Assembly (NCBI RefSeq): GCF_900496995.4 | Contig: NW_024470325.1 | Span: 1,025,012-1,089,011 of the forward strand | Length of the DNA stretch: 64,000 nucleotides | Direction of reading: 5' to 3' | Source of the DNA: Aquila chrysaetos chrysaetos | Taxonomy: Eukaryota; Chordata; Aves; Accipitriformes; Accipitridae | Shown here: positions 1 through 12,437 of the stretch, piece by piece | Position numbering within the stretch: the first letter of the stretch is position 1 | Layout: each line of letters begins with the position of its first letter | Notes under the pieces: generated by a model | Database searches by the model: none | What the model was told of the DNA's origin: nothing | What the model saw: only the letters and a program-made list of their open reading frames with translations | Program-made: the position numbers and the translations under genes

Positions 1-59
1 GAAGCTCTCTTTCCCACATTCTACTCCCCTCATCTTGGTCACCTCTCCTCAACTTTACG

Positions 60-830
60 TAAGCTGTTTGGCCCCCTGGGACTGGGGCAGGGATCGTGAG
101 GTCCCAGAACAGTCGCATGGCATTGGGAGAGGAATGTGAGGTGACCTGTATCTGATGAGCTTGTAGGCCACAAGGAGGAGATGGGTAGGAATGCTATGGT
201 AAGATCAGCTGTGCCTCAGGATCTCATGGGACAGCAGGGGGCACAAGGCTGGGAAGGTGGCTGCGAGGTCCCTTCTGTCCTTGGAGTTGATAGGCCAGCA
301 GCAGGAGCACGGCTGGGAAAGGGACTGTGAGGTCACTTCTTTCTGAAGGAGCTGATAGGTCAGCCCTTGACTCATGGCTGGGATATCTGCTTTTACCCTC
401 ACATCTGCCAGTGTCTCTGACAGGCCAGCAAACCATGTTGATTGTGAGAATCCCTTTCCCTAAGTACCTGGTAGGCCCGTCCAGGAAGAGGGCTCGGATA
501 TGGGTTCTCACACCTCTTCTGCCTGAGTGCGTGACGGGACAGCAGCAGGCATGTGGCTTGGAAGATCATGGTGAGGTTACTTCTGGCTGGTCAGTTGACA
601 TGCCACAAGAAGGCTGATGGGTTAGGCTATCATTCTGACACCAATTATGTCTGAGAAGCTCATAGGCCAGCAGGAGGCACATGGCCATGAAAGCGAGTGT
701 GAGGTCATTGGAATCTCCAATCTCTTGGGGTCATTGGCCATCAGGAAGACACATGGCTGGCATGTCGGCTGTGGCATCACTTCTGCCTGAGAATCTGACA
801 GCCAGCAGCAGGCACGTGCCTTGGTTGTTG
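60..830 (+). repeat. Degenerate minisatellite, about 65-75 bp unit, copy 1
   Basis: Imperfect units recur with a core like gtgaggtcac followed by agctgataggccag and a purine-rich agcagcaggcacatgg part. The gaggt core is seen near 97, 139, 264, 329, 571 and 700. The same unit, reverse-complemented, forms the array at 43430-44775. Confidence 0.7.
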
Positions 831-924
831 TTCTGTAGCTGGAGGTTCTGGTTTGTTACGTCCCCAGTAAGAAAGGCACGCAGCCTCGGTGCAGTATCAT
901 TTAAAATACCATTTGAGAGAGCAA

Positions 925-1425
925 ACACTACAGTGAATAAGGCCAATTACATACAGGGCTGTATTAGGAGGAGCGTGGCCACCCAGGCAAGGCTGTTCTC
1001 ATCCCTCTGGCCTCGGCACTGGTGTGGCCACATCTGGACTAGTGTGTCTGGGAGGAGTGGGGAAGAACTGGAGCAGTCCCAGAGAACATCTACCAGGATG
1101 GGCACTGGGGCCTCTGGAGAGGCTGAAGGACTTGGGCTTCTTTAGCCTGGTGAAGTGGAGGCTCAGGGCACTATAGTAGTAGAGTGCATCTGCGTGAAGG
1201 GTGGCTTCAGAGATGATGGAGGTTTTCTTGGTGAAGTGGGAAGAGAAGGAAACCTGCACAAAGTGCAGCTTGGAAGGTTCAGACTGGGTGTGTTGAGAAA
1301 GAAATGTCACTCACAGAGTAGCCTTGTGGTGCAAGAGGTCACCCAGAGAGAGCCCGGATCAGCCCATGGCGTTGTGTTTCAAGGGAAAACCAGCCAGGCT
1401 GGAGAGACATCAGCAAAGGAATAGA
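925..1425 (+). mobile_element. CR1 LINE 3' fragment
   Basis: The DNA resembles the 3' part of CR1 ORF2 and its tail. It has a block of the type 'aggagcgtggccacccaggcaag', then 'ctggactagtgtgtctggg' and 'gaagtggaggctcagggc', in the order expected for a plus-strand CR1. Reading frames are broken throughout, so this is an old fossil. A counterpart lies at about 21345-21840. Confidence 0.7.
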
Positions 1426-1429
1426 AATG

Positions 1430-3035
1430 CCGGGGTGGGAGCTAGGTGGGAAAGCAAGATGGACGTCAACAGCCTGAAGGGGAAGAGATAAGGCATGGGA
1501 CAGGTTATGACAGCCTGCAGTAGAGATGGCCAAGTGCTCTGGCAAGGCTGAAAGGCAGAACAGGTCCAAGGTATTTGTTGTCTTGGCTTTGTCAGCTGCC
1601 TCCGCCACCAAGGCCTACCAGGCAAAACTGGTTTTGAGGGTCTGGACTTAGTTTCTTCCTCACCCCTGCTTGGGGAGGCTGGGAGGTGTTGCACAGTTTT
1701 CCTACGCTTGGCCTTGCTCGCCCTCACATCCTGCTGACCCAGGAAGAGCCCTGAGCCATGCATGAGGGACAGGATCTGCCTTCCCAGGGCCTGAGGATCA
1801 GGGCTTGGCCTTTCTGCTGCATAAAACAAACCAAGGGTTTTCTCAGCATTACAACCACCTGCACAGTGCTTTTGCCTACCTGCAATCACAGCCTCCAATT
1901 ATCTGCTCTAACAAGTCCCTGGGGAGGCTTTGCCAGTAATGGCCCTCAGTGCGGCCCATTAATGCTTCAAGGTACTTCTGACTTGGACTTCTTGAGAAGT
2001 TTCTTTCAGTCTGCTCTCAGTAGCTGAGGTTCATGGACTCAGCCTCAAACACACCATGGGGCTCATTAGGATACAGAAAGCTCTAGGAAGCCATGTTTCT
2101 TCCTGCAATTTTCTTCAAGTCTTCAAGACTTGTACAGCTAATTACAAAAACTTCGTATTGTAGTTAAGGAGGAAGATTTCAAAGTGCACTTATACCCATT
2201 ATTTTTTTCTTTTAAAGGATAGTTTTTCTTACTCTTCAGTTTAGAGAAGAGGTGATAGAAGCATTCTCCAAGTGATAATGATCCAGAGTGTCCGCTCTGG
2301 AGGTCTGGACAGCTAGGAAATGCAGTCCCTTGAGCTCTGACACTGTATGGACAACCTTGCTCCTCACCTCTCAAACCTCACCACTTCTGACCTTGGCCAC
2401 CTGGGGCTTACATCTCTGTTCCTTGCCTCAGACTTCTCCACTGATCTCTACAGCTGGAGGTTACAGCTCCATTGCATCATCTCCCCTCTGCTCTCCTTAG
2501 AGAACTGGCTGCACACAGGACCAGAAGAATTTTTCCTGTTTGCAAGCAAAGCAAGGAAAATCATGATGAAGTTTCATAAACAATAAGTCACACTCCTTAA
2601 CCACATGCAACGTACAAGCTGCCCCTAATGAGGCTGCCTTTCTACAAGGGACAGTCTTATGAGAAATGTTTGTGATAGACACTAAAAAGTTAGAGATAAA
2701 CAAAATTAAAGAATTGGCTAAAGAGACAATTAGGCTACTGGAGGACAGGCAAGCTGTTAGCTCCCTGAAGTTCAAAGCAGCTGCATAGGGGAGGGGTATC
2801 TTGATGAACAAAGAGTACGGGAAGGAGAGAAGTGGATCATAATGGAAAGGGCCTTTGCCTAGGCAGTCTGCATCTGAAAAGATGACTTTCAGAAATGGTC
2901 ATTGTGTCAGGACAGGTGTAAGTATATGAAAGACTAGAGCAACTAAATACACCATAGGACAGGCAAAACAGTGGCAACAAAGTTATAGGGGAGGACTGAT
3001 ATTTCTTTGGAATGTCCTCTGTAAAGGGTCATGGA
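1430..3035. other. Non-coding stretch, no gene seen
   Basis: I recognise no gene or classified repeat here. Bases about 1745-2030 are related in inverted orientation to 55560-55850, which makes them a dispersed low-copy repeat. The rest has no coding signal that survives in copy 2. Confidence 0.5.
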
Positions 3036-3039
3036 ATTG

Positions 3040-3995
3040 GTAGGGGTTTCTTGAGAGTGAAGGCAAACCAATGTTGCACCCATCTTCTAAAGAGGCCAAA
3101 AGTGCAACCCAGGGAACCACAGGCTGTACAAGGTCACTTTGATGAGGAGCGTGCCATTGAATGACTCCTCATGGGTGACATTCCTGGGCACCTAAAAAAG
3201 GACAACATTGGCATGGACTTCCCAAGGGTAAATCATGCCTTGCCAACCTGATTGCCATCATGATGAAGGAAGTGCATTTGTGCACGAGGAGAGCACAGTG
3301 GATGTTGTTTACCTGCACTTCAGCAAGACTTTTGGCACAGTGTCCCTCAATATTCTCCTACTCAAGTTAGGACAGTACGGTCTGGATGGATAGACAAAGA
3401 GATGGGCAAAACACCAGTTGGATGATGAGGCTGAGAGCGCAGTGGTGAAGGGGCCATACCCTACCTGGAGGCCAGTGGGACATATTGGCGCATTGTGGGG
3501 CTGCACAGGGGACTCTCCTGGGCGCTGTGCACTTTAACACCTGTATCCATGACCTGGAGGAGGCAACTCTCACCACGTTTGTTGGTGACACTATATTGGG
3601 AGGACCATTCCTGTGCCTTGGGATGCCATTCAGGGGAACCTAACAGGCAGAAGCACTGTCCTGTCAGGGGCTTTGTGAGATACAAGAAAGACAAAGGCCA
3701 GATCCTGCGCCTGAGATTGACTAGCACACTGCAGTGGCAGGGGAAGGGGACTGCCTGGCCAGAGAGCACCTCTGAGGAAACAGCCCTGGTGGTGCTGGGG
3801 AACAGAAGGCAAAACACGATCCAGCAGTGATCCGCATGATCCAGGGCTACCTGGTAGCAGAGGTGGCCAGCAGTGTCCTGGAGTGTAGAAAGAAGAGCCT
3901 CACCAAAAGACTGAGGGAAATTATTGTCTCCCCTGCCCATCACTTGTCAAGCCACCTGTACACTGCTGTGTCCATTTTTGGGACCCTGGTTCAAG
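3040..3995 (+). mobile_element. CR1 LINE ORF2 (reverse transcriptase) remnant, copy 1
   Basis: A decayed CR1 pol region. At the DNA level it follows the order of CR1 reverse transcriptase: a 'leaves the element' segment, a stretch like 'cttcagcaagacttttggcacagtgt' (the D-F-S-K-A-F-D-T-V type motif, now broken), then 'gggactctcctgggcgctgtgc' and the tail. Many stops and frameshifts are present. It is interrupted at 3996 by an LTR, and CR1 sequence seems to resume after 4555. Confidence 0.65.
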
Positions 3996-4490
3996 TGTCC
4001 TGGGTCTGGCTGGGGTGGGGTTCACTTCCTTCGTAGCAGCCCCTATGGTGTTCTCTTTTGCATTGGTGCCTAAAACAGTGTTGATAACACACCAGCATTT
4101 TAGTTGTTGCTGAATAGTGTTTGCACAGCGTCAAGGCCGCCTCTGTTTCTCACTCTGCTGCCTCCCAGAGAGTAGGCTGGGGATGGGCGAGAAGTTGGGG
4201 GGCAATGGGACACAGCCAGGCCAGCTGACCCCATCTGACCAAAGGGATATTCCATACCATATGACGTCATGCTCAGCAATAAAAGCTCGGGCAGAGGATG
4301 AAGAAGGTGGAGTTTCCTGTCGTTCAAGGTGTCTGTTGAAGGGAGACTGGCTGGGTGTCAGTCTGCTTGTGGGAGGTGGTAAGTGATTGCCTTTGCATTG
4401 CCTGTTGGGTTGGGTTTAGATTTGTTTTAATCTTTTTCCATTCACCTATTATCTGTATTTATCCCAACCCACAAGCTGCACAACAGCTCC
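3996..4490 (+). mobile_element. Old LTR nested in CR1, copy 1
   Basis: It begins tgtcctgggtctggctgggg and contains the same ordered landmarks as the young ERVL-like LTRs in this window: 'cagtgttgataacaca', 'gttgttgctgaatagtgttt', 'gatattccataccatatgacgtca' and an 'aataaa' at 4279. It is clearly diverged from them, so it is an older subfamily. The 3' end is not sharp and I place it near 4490. Confidence 0.65.
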
Positions 4491-4554
4491 ATGCAGCAGC
4501 ATGGGTAGAGACCTGGCCAGCTAAGGAGTGCTCTGAGAAGGGCCTGGGCAGAAG

Positions 4555-4870
4555 GATGATGTCGTATGAGCCAGTGGGCCTCCCATTTCAAAAGGAGAGT
4601 GGAGAAACTGGAGAAGGTCCGGAGGAGGTCTGCCAAGGTGGAGTGAGGGGCTTAAGGCACGAGCTGTGAGGAGAGTCTGAGGGAACTGGGCCTCTCCAGC
4701 CTGCTGAAGGAGGCATGGGGCCACCTAAGAAGAGCCTACAGCTACCTGGAGAGATGGTGGAGCCAAGCTGTCTTCTGCAATGGCCAATGATATGACAGAG
4801 GCAACAGCCCCAACTTGCCTCTTGGGAGCTTTAGGCTGAGCCTGAGGAAAAATAAAATGGACTAGGAGGA
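4555..4870 (+). mobile_element. CR1 LINE 3' fragment after the nested LTR, copy 1
   Basis: The sequence resumes the CR1 3' region, with blocks such as 'ggagaaactggagaaggtcc' and 'gagggaactgggcctctcc'. It is probably the continuation of the CR1 that ends at 3995. Confidence 0.6.
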
Positions 4871-6689
4871 GTGTTGTTGTGATCTGCACCTTTGGAGCTC
4901 TTCTTTGCTCTTCAAAGTCACAGCCAGCCTGGAGGCTGGACTAGACACTCCCCAACAGTCTCTTGCCCACCAGCCCTTCCAGGAGCCTGTGCCTTGCCAC
5001 ACGCTGTACAAGAAGAGATCGAGTTGGAGGTGAGGGTCTCTACATCATACGCTGATCAGACAATTCAGGGTGGAAGGGAGCTCAGGAGGTCTGTAGTCCA
5101 ATGCCCAGCTCCAAGCAGGGCCAGCCCTGAGGTCAGACCAGGTTGCTCAGTAAATGTCAGCAGCCACAGAGAGAGTTGACACATGACCCAGGCATCTAGG
5201 CCACCATTACAGAAATGGAGATGAGGCATTTGACCAGCTCCCTGAACACATCTGTGGGTATCCCACGCCTCCTAGACATTCCTGGGAACATCCACATTCT
5301 TGTGCACAGGAGTGGGTTCCTTATGCAAGTTTCCTGGCATATCTGCAGACCAATGGGGTGCTTTAGGCTGCAAACAGAACTGAAAGAAAGCCTGTGACTG
5401 GGGTCCTATCAGCTTACTTGCTACAAGAGAGGGAGATGGAGGGATCTCAGAGCTTCCAGGTTCCTGCTGAAGATTTAAGGCCTCTGAGACAGCAGCAGAA
5501 GATAACAGCTTTGAACTGGCATAGCCTTTAGATCATCTCACATGTGATGGCTCTGCTCCCCCATTTCAATCATTGGCACCTGGAAACCACCCCTGCTTTT
5601 CCTTCCTCTCCTCCCAAAACCTGACCAAGGGATGACAGCAAGAAAGGAAGCAGAAAGGCCCTAGGCCTCCATGAATCAGCTGGGGTCTGGCACTTGGAGG
5701 GCCACAGAGTCCTTCCATTGTGCAACCCATAAAGAATCAAGCTGGGAAGTGAGCCTGCAAGTCCGAATCAACAAGGTCCATGGACAGGCAAGGCTGCGCC
5801 TATGGCTGTGTCTGGAGACCAGTAGCCCTACAGCATAGATCAAGCTGGGGCTGAAACTCAGGCCTAGGCTACAATGTTCTCCTGGGCCCATGGACAGAGG
5901 TGTGGGTGGAGGCTGCAGGTGATGCTGCCCAGGGCCCTGACACTGCCATCTTGGACCCCACCTGCCAGTGCCCTCAATAGGCCAAATTCTCATTCCCTGA
6001 TGTGCAGGGTCTCCTCTCTGCTACTCTCCTTCTTCCCATCCCTGGGGAACTGGGAGACCCCAGTTTCATGGTCACTATGGCCAAGGCTGACACTGGCCTT
6101 CACATCCCTGACCAGCTCTTCCTCTTCTGGGAGTTCCAGGTCCAGGTGAGCATCAGACTGGATGGCTTATTCAGAAGCTGACCCACACAGAAGCTCCCAC
6201 CTCATCAGTTACCTGTCCCATAGAGAATGTCCACATATATCTGAGCTGCCCTGACATCACACAAGGCATCCCCCACTTCCCACCCTCTTTGTCGGTCTCT
6301 CCCAAGCATGTTGTGCCTCCATTCACCAAATAACCCGTGGAGCTGTCCTTCCTCACCTCAGCTTATGCCACTCATGTCACAGCTCTGCCATGGTACGCAG
6401 CGCTCCCGCTGTCCACGCCCCAGGCGGTGGGCTTTGATGTCCATGAGGACTGCAGCACCTCAGGTGTGGCTCCAGGGCCAAGGGCAGACTTGTCACAAGG
6501 AAAGCGTCTACCAAGTGATGGGAGCCCTTGTCTAGAAAGGCTTTGCTTCTCAGCAGAGGCATGCTGGAGTAGATGGCAACATCACGATGAATGAGGGTCC
6601 CACAAAGAGCAAAAGCTGCAGTCCCCAAGGCCAGAGAGAAAGAGGCCTGGGCTGTGCAGCCCTGGCAGGAGAGGGGTTTGCTGTCCCAG
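4871..6689. other. Non-coding stretch with one CR1-like trace
   Basis: No gene is recognised. At about 5062-5160 there is a minus-strand CR1-like tail (a 'ggtggaagggagctcaggag' type block followed by 'gaccaggttgctcag'). The remainder is unclassified and is repeated at about 25295-27124. Confidence 0.45.
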
Positions 6690-7349
6690 GTGACTCTGCA
6701 GCGCTGTGGGACCTGTGCCAGAGGTGAAGCTCATCTTCAAGAAGGACAAGTCCCTGGGGGAGGACAGCCTGTGATCCAGCCACACTGTGGACATCATGCT
6801 GGGGGTCGACCCGCTAGATAGCAGCTCCACAGAGAAGGATCTTGAGGTCCCAGAGGACAAGAAGCTGAGCATGAGCGAGCAATGCACCCTCATGGCAAAG
6901 GCCAGTAGCCTCCTGGGCTGCATGAGGAGAAGCCTTGCTGGCAGATGGAGGGAGGTGATCCTTCCCCTCTACTCAGCACTGCTGAGGCCACAGCTGGAGT
7001 GCTGTATCAAGCGCTGCGCTGCCCAGTGCATCAAACTTGTTGACCTAAAGCAAGTGCAGCAAAGGGCCACAAAGCTGGTTTATGTGACTGTAGCATCTTT
7101 CCTAGGAGGAAAGGCTGAGAGATGTGGGACTGTTCAGCCTGGAGAAGAAAAGGCTGAGGGGGATCTTATTAATGTGTATAAAATTCCATCTGAACCCAAG
7201 GAAACAGTGTTTGACTCTGTGACTCTTTGACCCACCTAGATAAGGTGCTGAGTAACATACTGTAGCTGAACCTTCCTCAGCTGAGGGGGTTGAACTGGAT
7301 GGTCTCCAGAGGTCCCTTCCAATCTCAACATCTCTGTGATTCTGTGAGT
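6690..7349 (+). mobile_element. CR1 LINE 3' end, copy 1
   Basis: The plus-strand frame at 6787-7230 encodes the C-terminal part of CR1 ORF2. It shows the pattern around 'ERCTLMAKASSLLGCMRRSL' as decayed sequence, followed by 'EVILPLYSALLRPQLE'-type residues. The element ends with the usual CR1 tail: 'gaactggatggtctccagag' and 'tctgtgattctgtga' near 7345. An internal deletion of about 60 bases near 7220 distinguishes it from copy 2. Confidence 0.85.
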
Positions 7350-7829
7350 ATAAAGGAGAAAGGTAGGACAGAAAGAAATGAACACCACATAGCCTTGTCC
7401 ACAAATATTGTGGGATCTCATGGAGGAGACCCAAGCTGGAACAGGGGAGAAGTGTGAGGCGGAAGGAGCAGCAGAGTTGTTCTGTACCAACTGTTAACCC
7501 GTTCACCATCCCCCATGCTCCTCTTGGGTTTGGGATGAGTAGAAGAATTTGGAGCAAGGGCGTAATATGAGCGTGGGGGAAAGCGTGAGGGCAATGGACT
7601 TGAATAATTTTGTCATTGTTTCTCACAATCCAAACCTTTTTTACTTGGCATAAATTAAATTGATCTTCCCCAAGTCAACCCTTCTTCACCTGTGACAGTA
7701 ATTAGTAAGTGATCTCCCTGTCTTTATCATGACCCAGGAGCTATTCCATCTTATTTTGTCCTTTTGAGTTGGAGGTGTGACTGGGGAGCCGGGTGGGTGT
7801 CTGGCTGTTGGGCAAGGCTAACCCACTAC
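7350..7829. other. Non-coding stretch, nothing recognised
   Basis: I see no gene or classified repeat. The stretch is duplicated at about 27850-28344. Confidence 0.5.
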
Positions 7830-8110
7830 AGGACAGCCACCTCAGGACTGCTGTGTCCAGTATGGGGCTCACCAGCACAAGGAAGACCCTGACAGACTGG
7901 AGAGAGAGTTGCAGAGGCCAGAAGGATGGCTGGGGCCTGGAGCACATTGTGTACAAGGAGAGGCTGAGAAAGCCGGGGTTAGGAAAAAAGTCCCTTAGAG
8001 CCAAACACTGGAGCAAGGACCCAGGCCAGTTGGTGAGATCTCTACCAGTGGAGATGTTCAAAATCTGTCGAGACAAGCGCCTGATGTAGCCGGAGGTGTC
8101 TGAGAATGGG
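7830..8110 (+). mobile_element. CR1 LINE 3' fragment, copy 1
   Basis: CR1 tail-like blocks occur in plus orientation: 'gactggagagagagttgcag', 'gtacaaggagaggctgagaa' and 'gatgttcaaaatctgtcgag'. No open frame is retained. Confidence 0.6.
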
Positions 8111-9106
8111 CTTGGCTGAGAGTCTGGCTGTGGCAAGAGCTATGGGACTTGATGTGTAACGAGTGTTGGTAGGAAACTGGTTCCCTTTGTGTTAGTAATG
8201 GCAGTAGAGCTGGGTATCCTAGAGACCTGGAGGAAGACAGGGGTGACCATGCAGCAAAGGTCCTTCCTCAGGGTTGGGCTGTATGGCCACTCACTCTCTG
8301 GCTCTTCTCTGTTCATATTATAGGCGATCCCCAACACTGACTGCATTTGCCCCTTCTCTGCCCCCACCAGCCCCACGACCCAGGGCAGCATGACAGTCCT
8401 GGCCCTGGAGCTCCTCAGCCAGCTCTTGCATCTCTCCAGCCCCCTTCCCCTGTGCCAGCTGGGTTCCTGCTGCCTGCCCTTTGATTGCAGAGTCCTCCTT
8501 TCCCTGTGAATACCTGGAATTAACACTTTTGCGTGATTCCACCTGGGCAATCTCTTACTTTGTGGATCTCTGGTCACACCCCAGGCACACGCTGCCCATG
8601 GAGATCCCCTGGGATATCCAGGCAGCTACAGATTCCCCTCCTGGAAGATGTCTTCTGCCCTGTCACATGTGGGAAACGACTGGGTTTGTATCTCAGTGAC
8701 CATTCATCATCTCCACTGTCACCAGGCACCAACAGGTGAGTCCTAAATCCACCCCTCTAGCAGGTCACAAGATGACAATGAGCTTTTTCCCCTTGAAACC
8801 ATGGATCAATAGGCCTTTTGGAGGTGCAGTATCTCAGGGCCTGTTCCTGACACGAATCTTGGAAAAACAGCCCTACCATCAGGCAGTGCACAGGGAAGAT
8901 CCCTTTTTATTACAGAGATGCTATGAGGGAGTCAGCTTGGCCCCAGTGTTACAAAGACACATTTTTATATGGTCCTCCAGGTGAGACAGAGTACGTTCAT
9001 GCTTCACATGAAGTACGGGAAGTCCAAGTATTGGTCTACGAACATGAGACCCCAAATAGCAATAACAACAATGATAATAAAACAAAGCATGGGCCTAGTA
9101 TGGGAG

Positions 9107-9337
9107 TCACTTGAGGAAAAAGACTGGAAGTTTACCAGTATTGAAAAATGCCCATGAAATCACTTTCCTTAGGGCATTTTTGAGCTCCCTGTTCCTCATG
9201 CTAGAGATGAGAGGGTTCACAACTGGAGGCACCAGCGAGTACAACACTGCCACCACCAGATCCAGGCATGGGGAGCAGATGGAGGGGGACTTCAGATAGG
9301 CAATCGTGCCAGGGCTTGACATACATGGAGACCACTC
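9107..9337 (-). pseudogene. Olfactory receptor C-terminal fragment (OR14-type), copy 1
   Basis: The minus strand encodes the last part of an OR14-type receptor. It covers the end of TM6, the loop with a YLK-P-S-I-S-P pattern, TM7 with a 'VLYSLVPPVVNPLI' core, and the helix-8 region 'MRNRELKNALRKV', then a stop at 9107. Nothing matching TM1-TM5 lies upstream. Similarity starts at about 9337, so this is a truncated relic. The NPLIY motif reads NPLIS, a further sign of decay. The same truncation is present in copy 2, so it predates the duplication. Confidence 0.9.
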
Positions 9338-12300
9338 AGCCCACAAGTCAGCAGCCCTAGCCAAGAGAACAAGGACCTCAGTTCTGGGTCCCAGCTCTAC
9401 CAAAGCCCTTGGCTTTCCCCACTACAGGCTGTCCTATACTGTCCTATGTCAGTGATCAATTCTCTGCAGATTTTAACTCTTCCCCCTGCTTTCCCAACTC
9501 CCTCTGACCCCATGATATCCCAAGGTTTACTGATAACTCTCTGTCCTCACTGTTGTTCAAATATAAAGCTGTAGTATTGTGAGGGTTAGGCAATGTCTCT
9601 GAGTTCCCTGCAACCCATCTGGCTTCTTTCAAAGCCTTGCTTATGTTCCTCTAGCACCCAAGATGTGCTCCTCTAACCCCAGGCTCCCTTGAATTCTTAC
9701 ATGCACAGCTCTCTCCCTGCACTACCATGGGTCTCACAAACCCTTCCCTCTTCCCCCGCAGTGATGAAACTCCACCCCAGGAGGTCTGTGCATCCTCCAC
9801 ACTCATAGATGTTTCCTGAGGTCCACCCAAGTATGAGAAGTGAAGCAGGAAAAGAGCCAGGAAAAGAGCAAGGTCAGCTCATTTGGCATGATAGCCACCC
9901 TCAGCAGCGGGCCTTCTCCATTTTCTAGGCATGCACACAACATGGAAAAATCTCTTTCATCCCTGACTTGCAGAAGAGGGGTCTTGCTTCCTGACAACTT
10001 CCCAGGACACATCTCCTCCTCTTCCCTATACACAGACATCCACTGCTTTCCTTTTCTGGCCTCAGAGAGGGTTTCAGGATTTGCTAAAGCCATCGGCCAC
10101 CTCCTCGTTTCTCACTGATATTCCTCGATCTTCTCTCTGAGCCCTACACTCGGCCAATCACTGCTGCTAAGAGCCGCTCACTCTTCAGAAGAGGCCTTGA
10201 GATTCCTGCATATTCCTGGTGCTTATTAACTATCTTCCTGGTTCTCTCCAGAGCTCATGGCAAACGTTGTTGTCTACAACAGGGCCTTTATGACCCTCTT
10301 TTATGAAATCATTGTCTTTTTAAGATCTTCTCTGCAGAAAGAGTAGCCACAGAAAAGCACCAAAGCCACCACAACAGAGTCTGAGTGAAGTGCCAGTAAG
10401 AAGCAGCTGAGCAACACCCAAGGCTCTGGCTTCCTGGCAAGGAGCCTCTCCTGTTTGTCACCTTTTCTCATGAAAGGAGCAGGAAAACTGTCCATCCCAC
10501 GGAGCTCTGTTGAAGGAAGATGGAGCTGTACGTTGTGTGAGGTCATACAAGCAAGATCAGCAGGTAGAGAACACTTCTGTAGGGAAGACATTTTGAGGGA
10601 GCACCCTGACTTCACCCAGATGAAAAAGAGACCAGGTAATGTGCAGATGTGATGGTTAGAAGAGTCCTGGGGTAAAAGAGTGTGGATGAGAGAAGGTGGG
10701 AGAGACTTGGTTTGCAGAGATTTGAGGTAGTACTTTCTGTGTCTGAGACAGCATAAGGTTTGGAACCAAGGAAAAATACAGAAGCTGTAAAGGACCTTTT
10801 GGAATTAGTGGAACTATCACTACTAGCAGTAACAGGACAGTGCTGCAAGGGAACTCCTTTGTATTCTCGATGATGAACTAAAGCTATTTAATTTTCTTTT
10901 TACTTGACAAAATAGCTATAAGTTCTCAGTGATTAGCCTCTGGTATACAATTCTTAGAACAAGTGTCCATGAAGGCATCTCCTGGCACCTGCTTTACGGC
11001 CCCTGTCAGAGCCCTGCCCCTGTGCTGGCCCAGCCCCACTGCCCATACACGGTCCCACGGCCCCATTGTGCAGGCACAGCATGGGAAAGGGGAGAGTCAG
11101 GGGTGGGGACCTTCCGCCCATTGTGATCCCAATAGCAGCCTTCAGATCACAGTTCTGCCATGACCTTCCTACATTTGCAGCTTCCCCAGCACCCTGACCC
11201 CTGCCCTGCTGCAGCCTTGTCCTACCTGGGGTTTTGCAGACACCTCTGCTCCAGGGTCTGCCAGCGTCTTGGGAAGGAGAGAAGCTGGGCAGGGCTGTCT
11301 GTTCCCCCAAACCAGCTTTAGGACCAGCGGGAAGGTGGAGGTGGCCTCACAGCAAAACTCACCTCTACACCTGGGGTGACCAGCAAGTGCTGCAAATGGC
11401 CAATGAGAGATGCTGGGGGTGACAAAGGCCCTGACCCACCTTCCCTGTCTGTCCACACTGCCAAGGGCACAAACCAGACTGCTCCTCTCCCCTGTACCTG
11501 CATGTTTTTCATGCTTTCCACAAACTGTGGCTCTGAACGACAAAACCCTGGTATGAATCCTTGCCCTGCATGGTCACACACTACAAGCTATACACTGATA
11601 TTTTTCTCTCATGGGCACTTTCCAGCCCAGACCAGCTTCCCCTAAACTCTCCCCACTTCCCTTGACCTCCCTCCACCTCCCCTGCTCTGTCCCCAGTGCA
11701 GCCCAGCCTGGCATGGCCCCACAGCAGTGCCCACCACAGGGTGCGGCAGAGCTCTGGGCACTCACCCCACAGCCCCAGACCCTCTGAAGGGCACAGCAGC
11801 TCCTCGCGGGTGGAGAGGGCTGAGCCCCAGGGCTAGGGGGCATCTGTGGCACTAGGCCTGAGGACATCCCCTTGTATGATGGAAATGCATGCTATGGAGG
11901 CCAGCTCCGTCACACAAGTGCCCATTGCCTGTCCTTGCCTGCAGCCACAGGCCTGCCACACAGCAGGACTGTAACCAAGCTTGAAGAGCACTCAGGCCTT
12001 CCACCAACCAAAGGGTTCAGAAGGAAAGCATGGAAGTGGGAAGAGAGCAGCTCAGGAAAAAACAAGCACTGGTGCTCCCTGGCAGTGCTGCTGTGCCGGG
12101 ACTCTTTTCTTCTTCCCCTCTGCACACAGGCACTGCTCCCTGCAGCTGCAGAGAAGGTCTTGGAGGAAGGATCTCAGAAGAACAAGTCACTGCAGGGCCC
12201 TTTATTTAGGTTAAATACACAGACAGTACAGCTCCTTATTTGCACAGCCTCCAGGGCACACAAAATTTGGATAGACTGTGAATTAGAAACCAGAGGTATA

Positions 12301-12437
12301 AAGATATTTGTTTGTGGAAAGCATTCAGATGAGTAAACCAAAAAAAAAAACCCAGCAAACAAAAGTCAGACTCAAACCCCAAAATCAGCCTAAAAAACCA
12401 CCAGAAGAAAGGTTGGGCCTGTAAAGATATTTGAGTA
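9338..12437. other. Non-coding stretch, no gene seen
   Basis: No gene is recognised. The sequence to 11901 is duplicated in copy 2. Bases 11902-12437 are unique to copy 1 and end just downstream of the OR pseudogene. Confidence 0.5.

Larger units (their letters stand above)
1..12000. repeat. Segmental duplication, copy 1 (shared part about 1-11901)
   Basis: The sequence from base 1 is repeated from 20413 with substitutions and small indels only. In the first 700 bases I counted seven or eight differences by eye, so roughly 1%. Similarity runs to about 11901, where copy 2 meets an LTR. The block has no intact protein gene. It holds a minisatellite, CR1 remnants, an LTR nested in a CR1, and a truncated OR tail. 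The window start cuts into the unit, so its left edge is not seen here. Confidence 0.97.

Noticed and set aside
672-1145. Plus-strand frame of about 150 codons at 681-1145
   Set aside because: It runs across minisatellite and CR1 sequence, and its frame is broken by indels in copy 2 (21093-21356).
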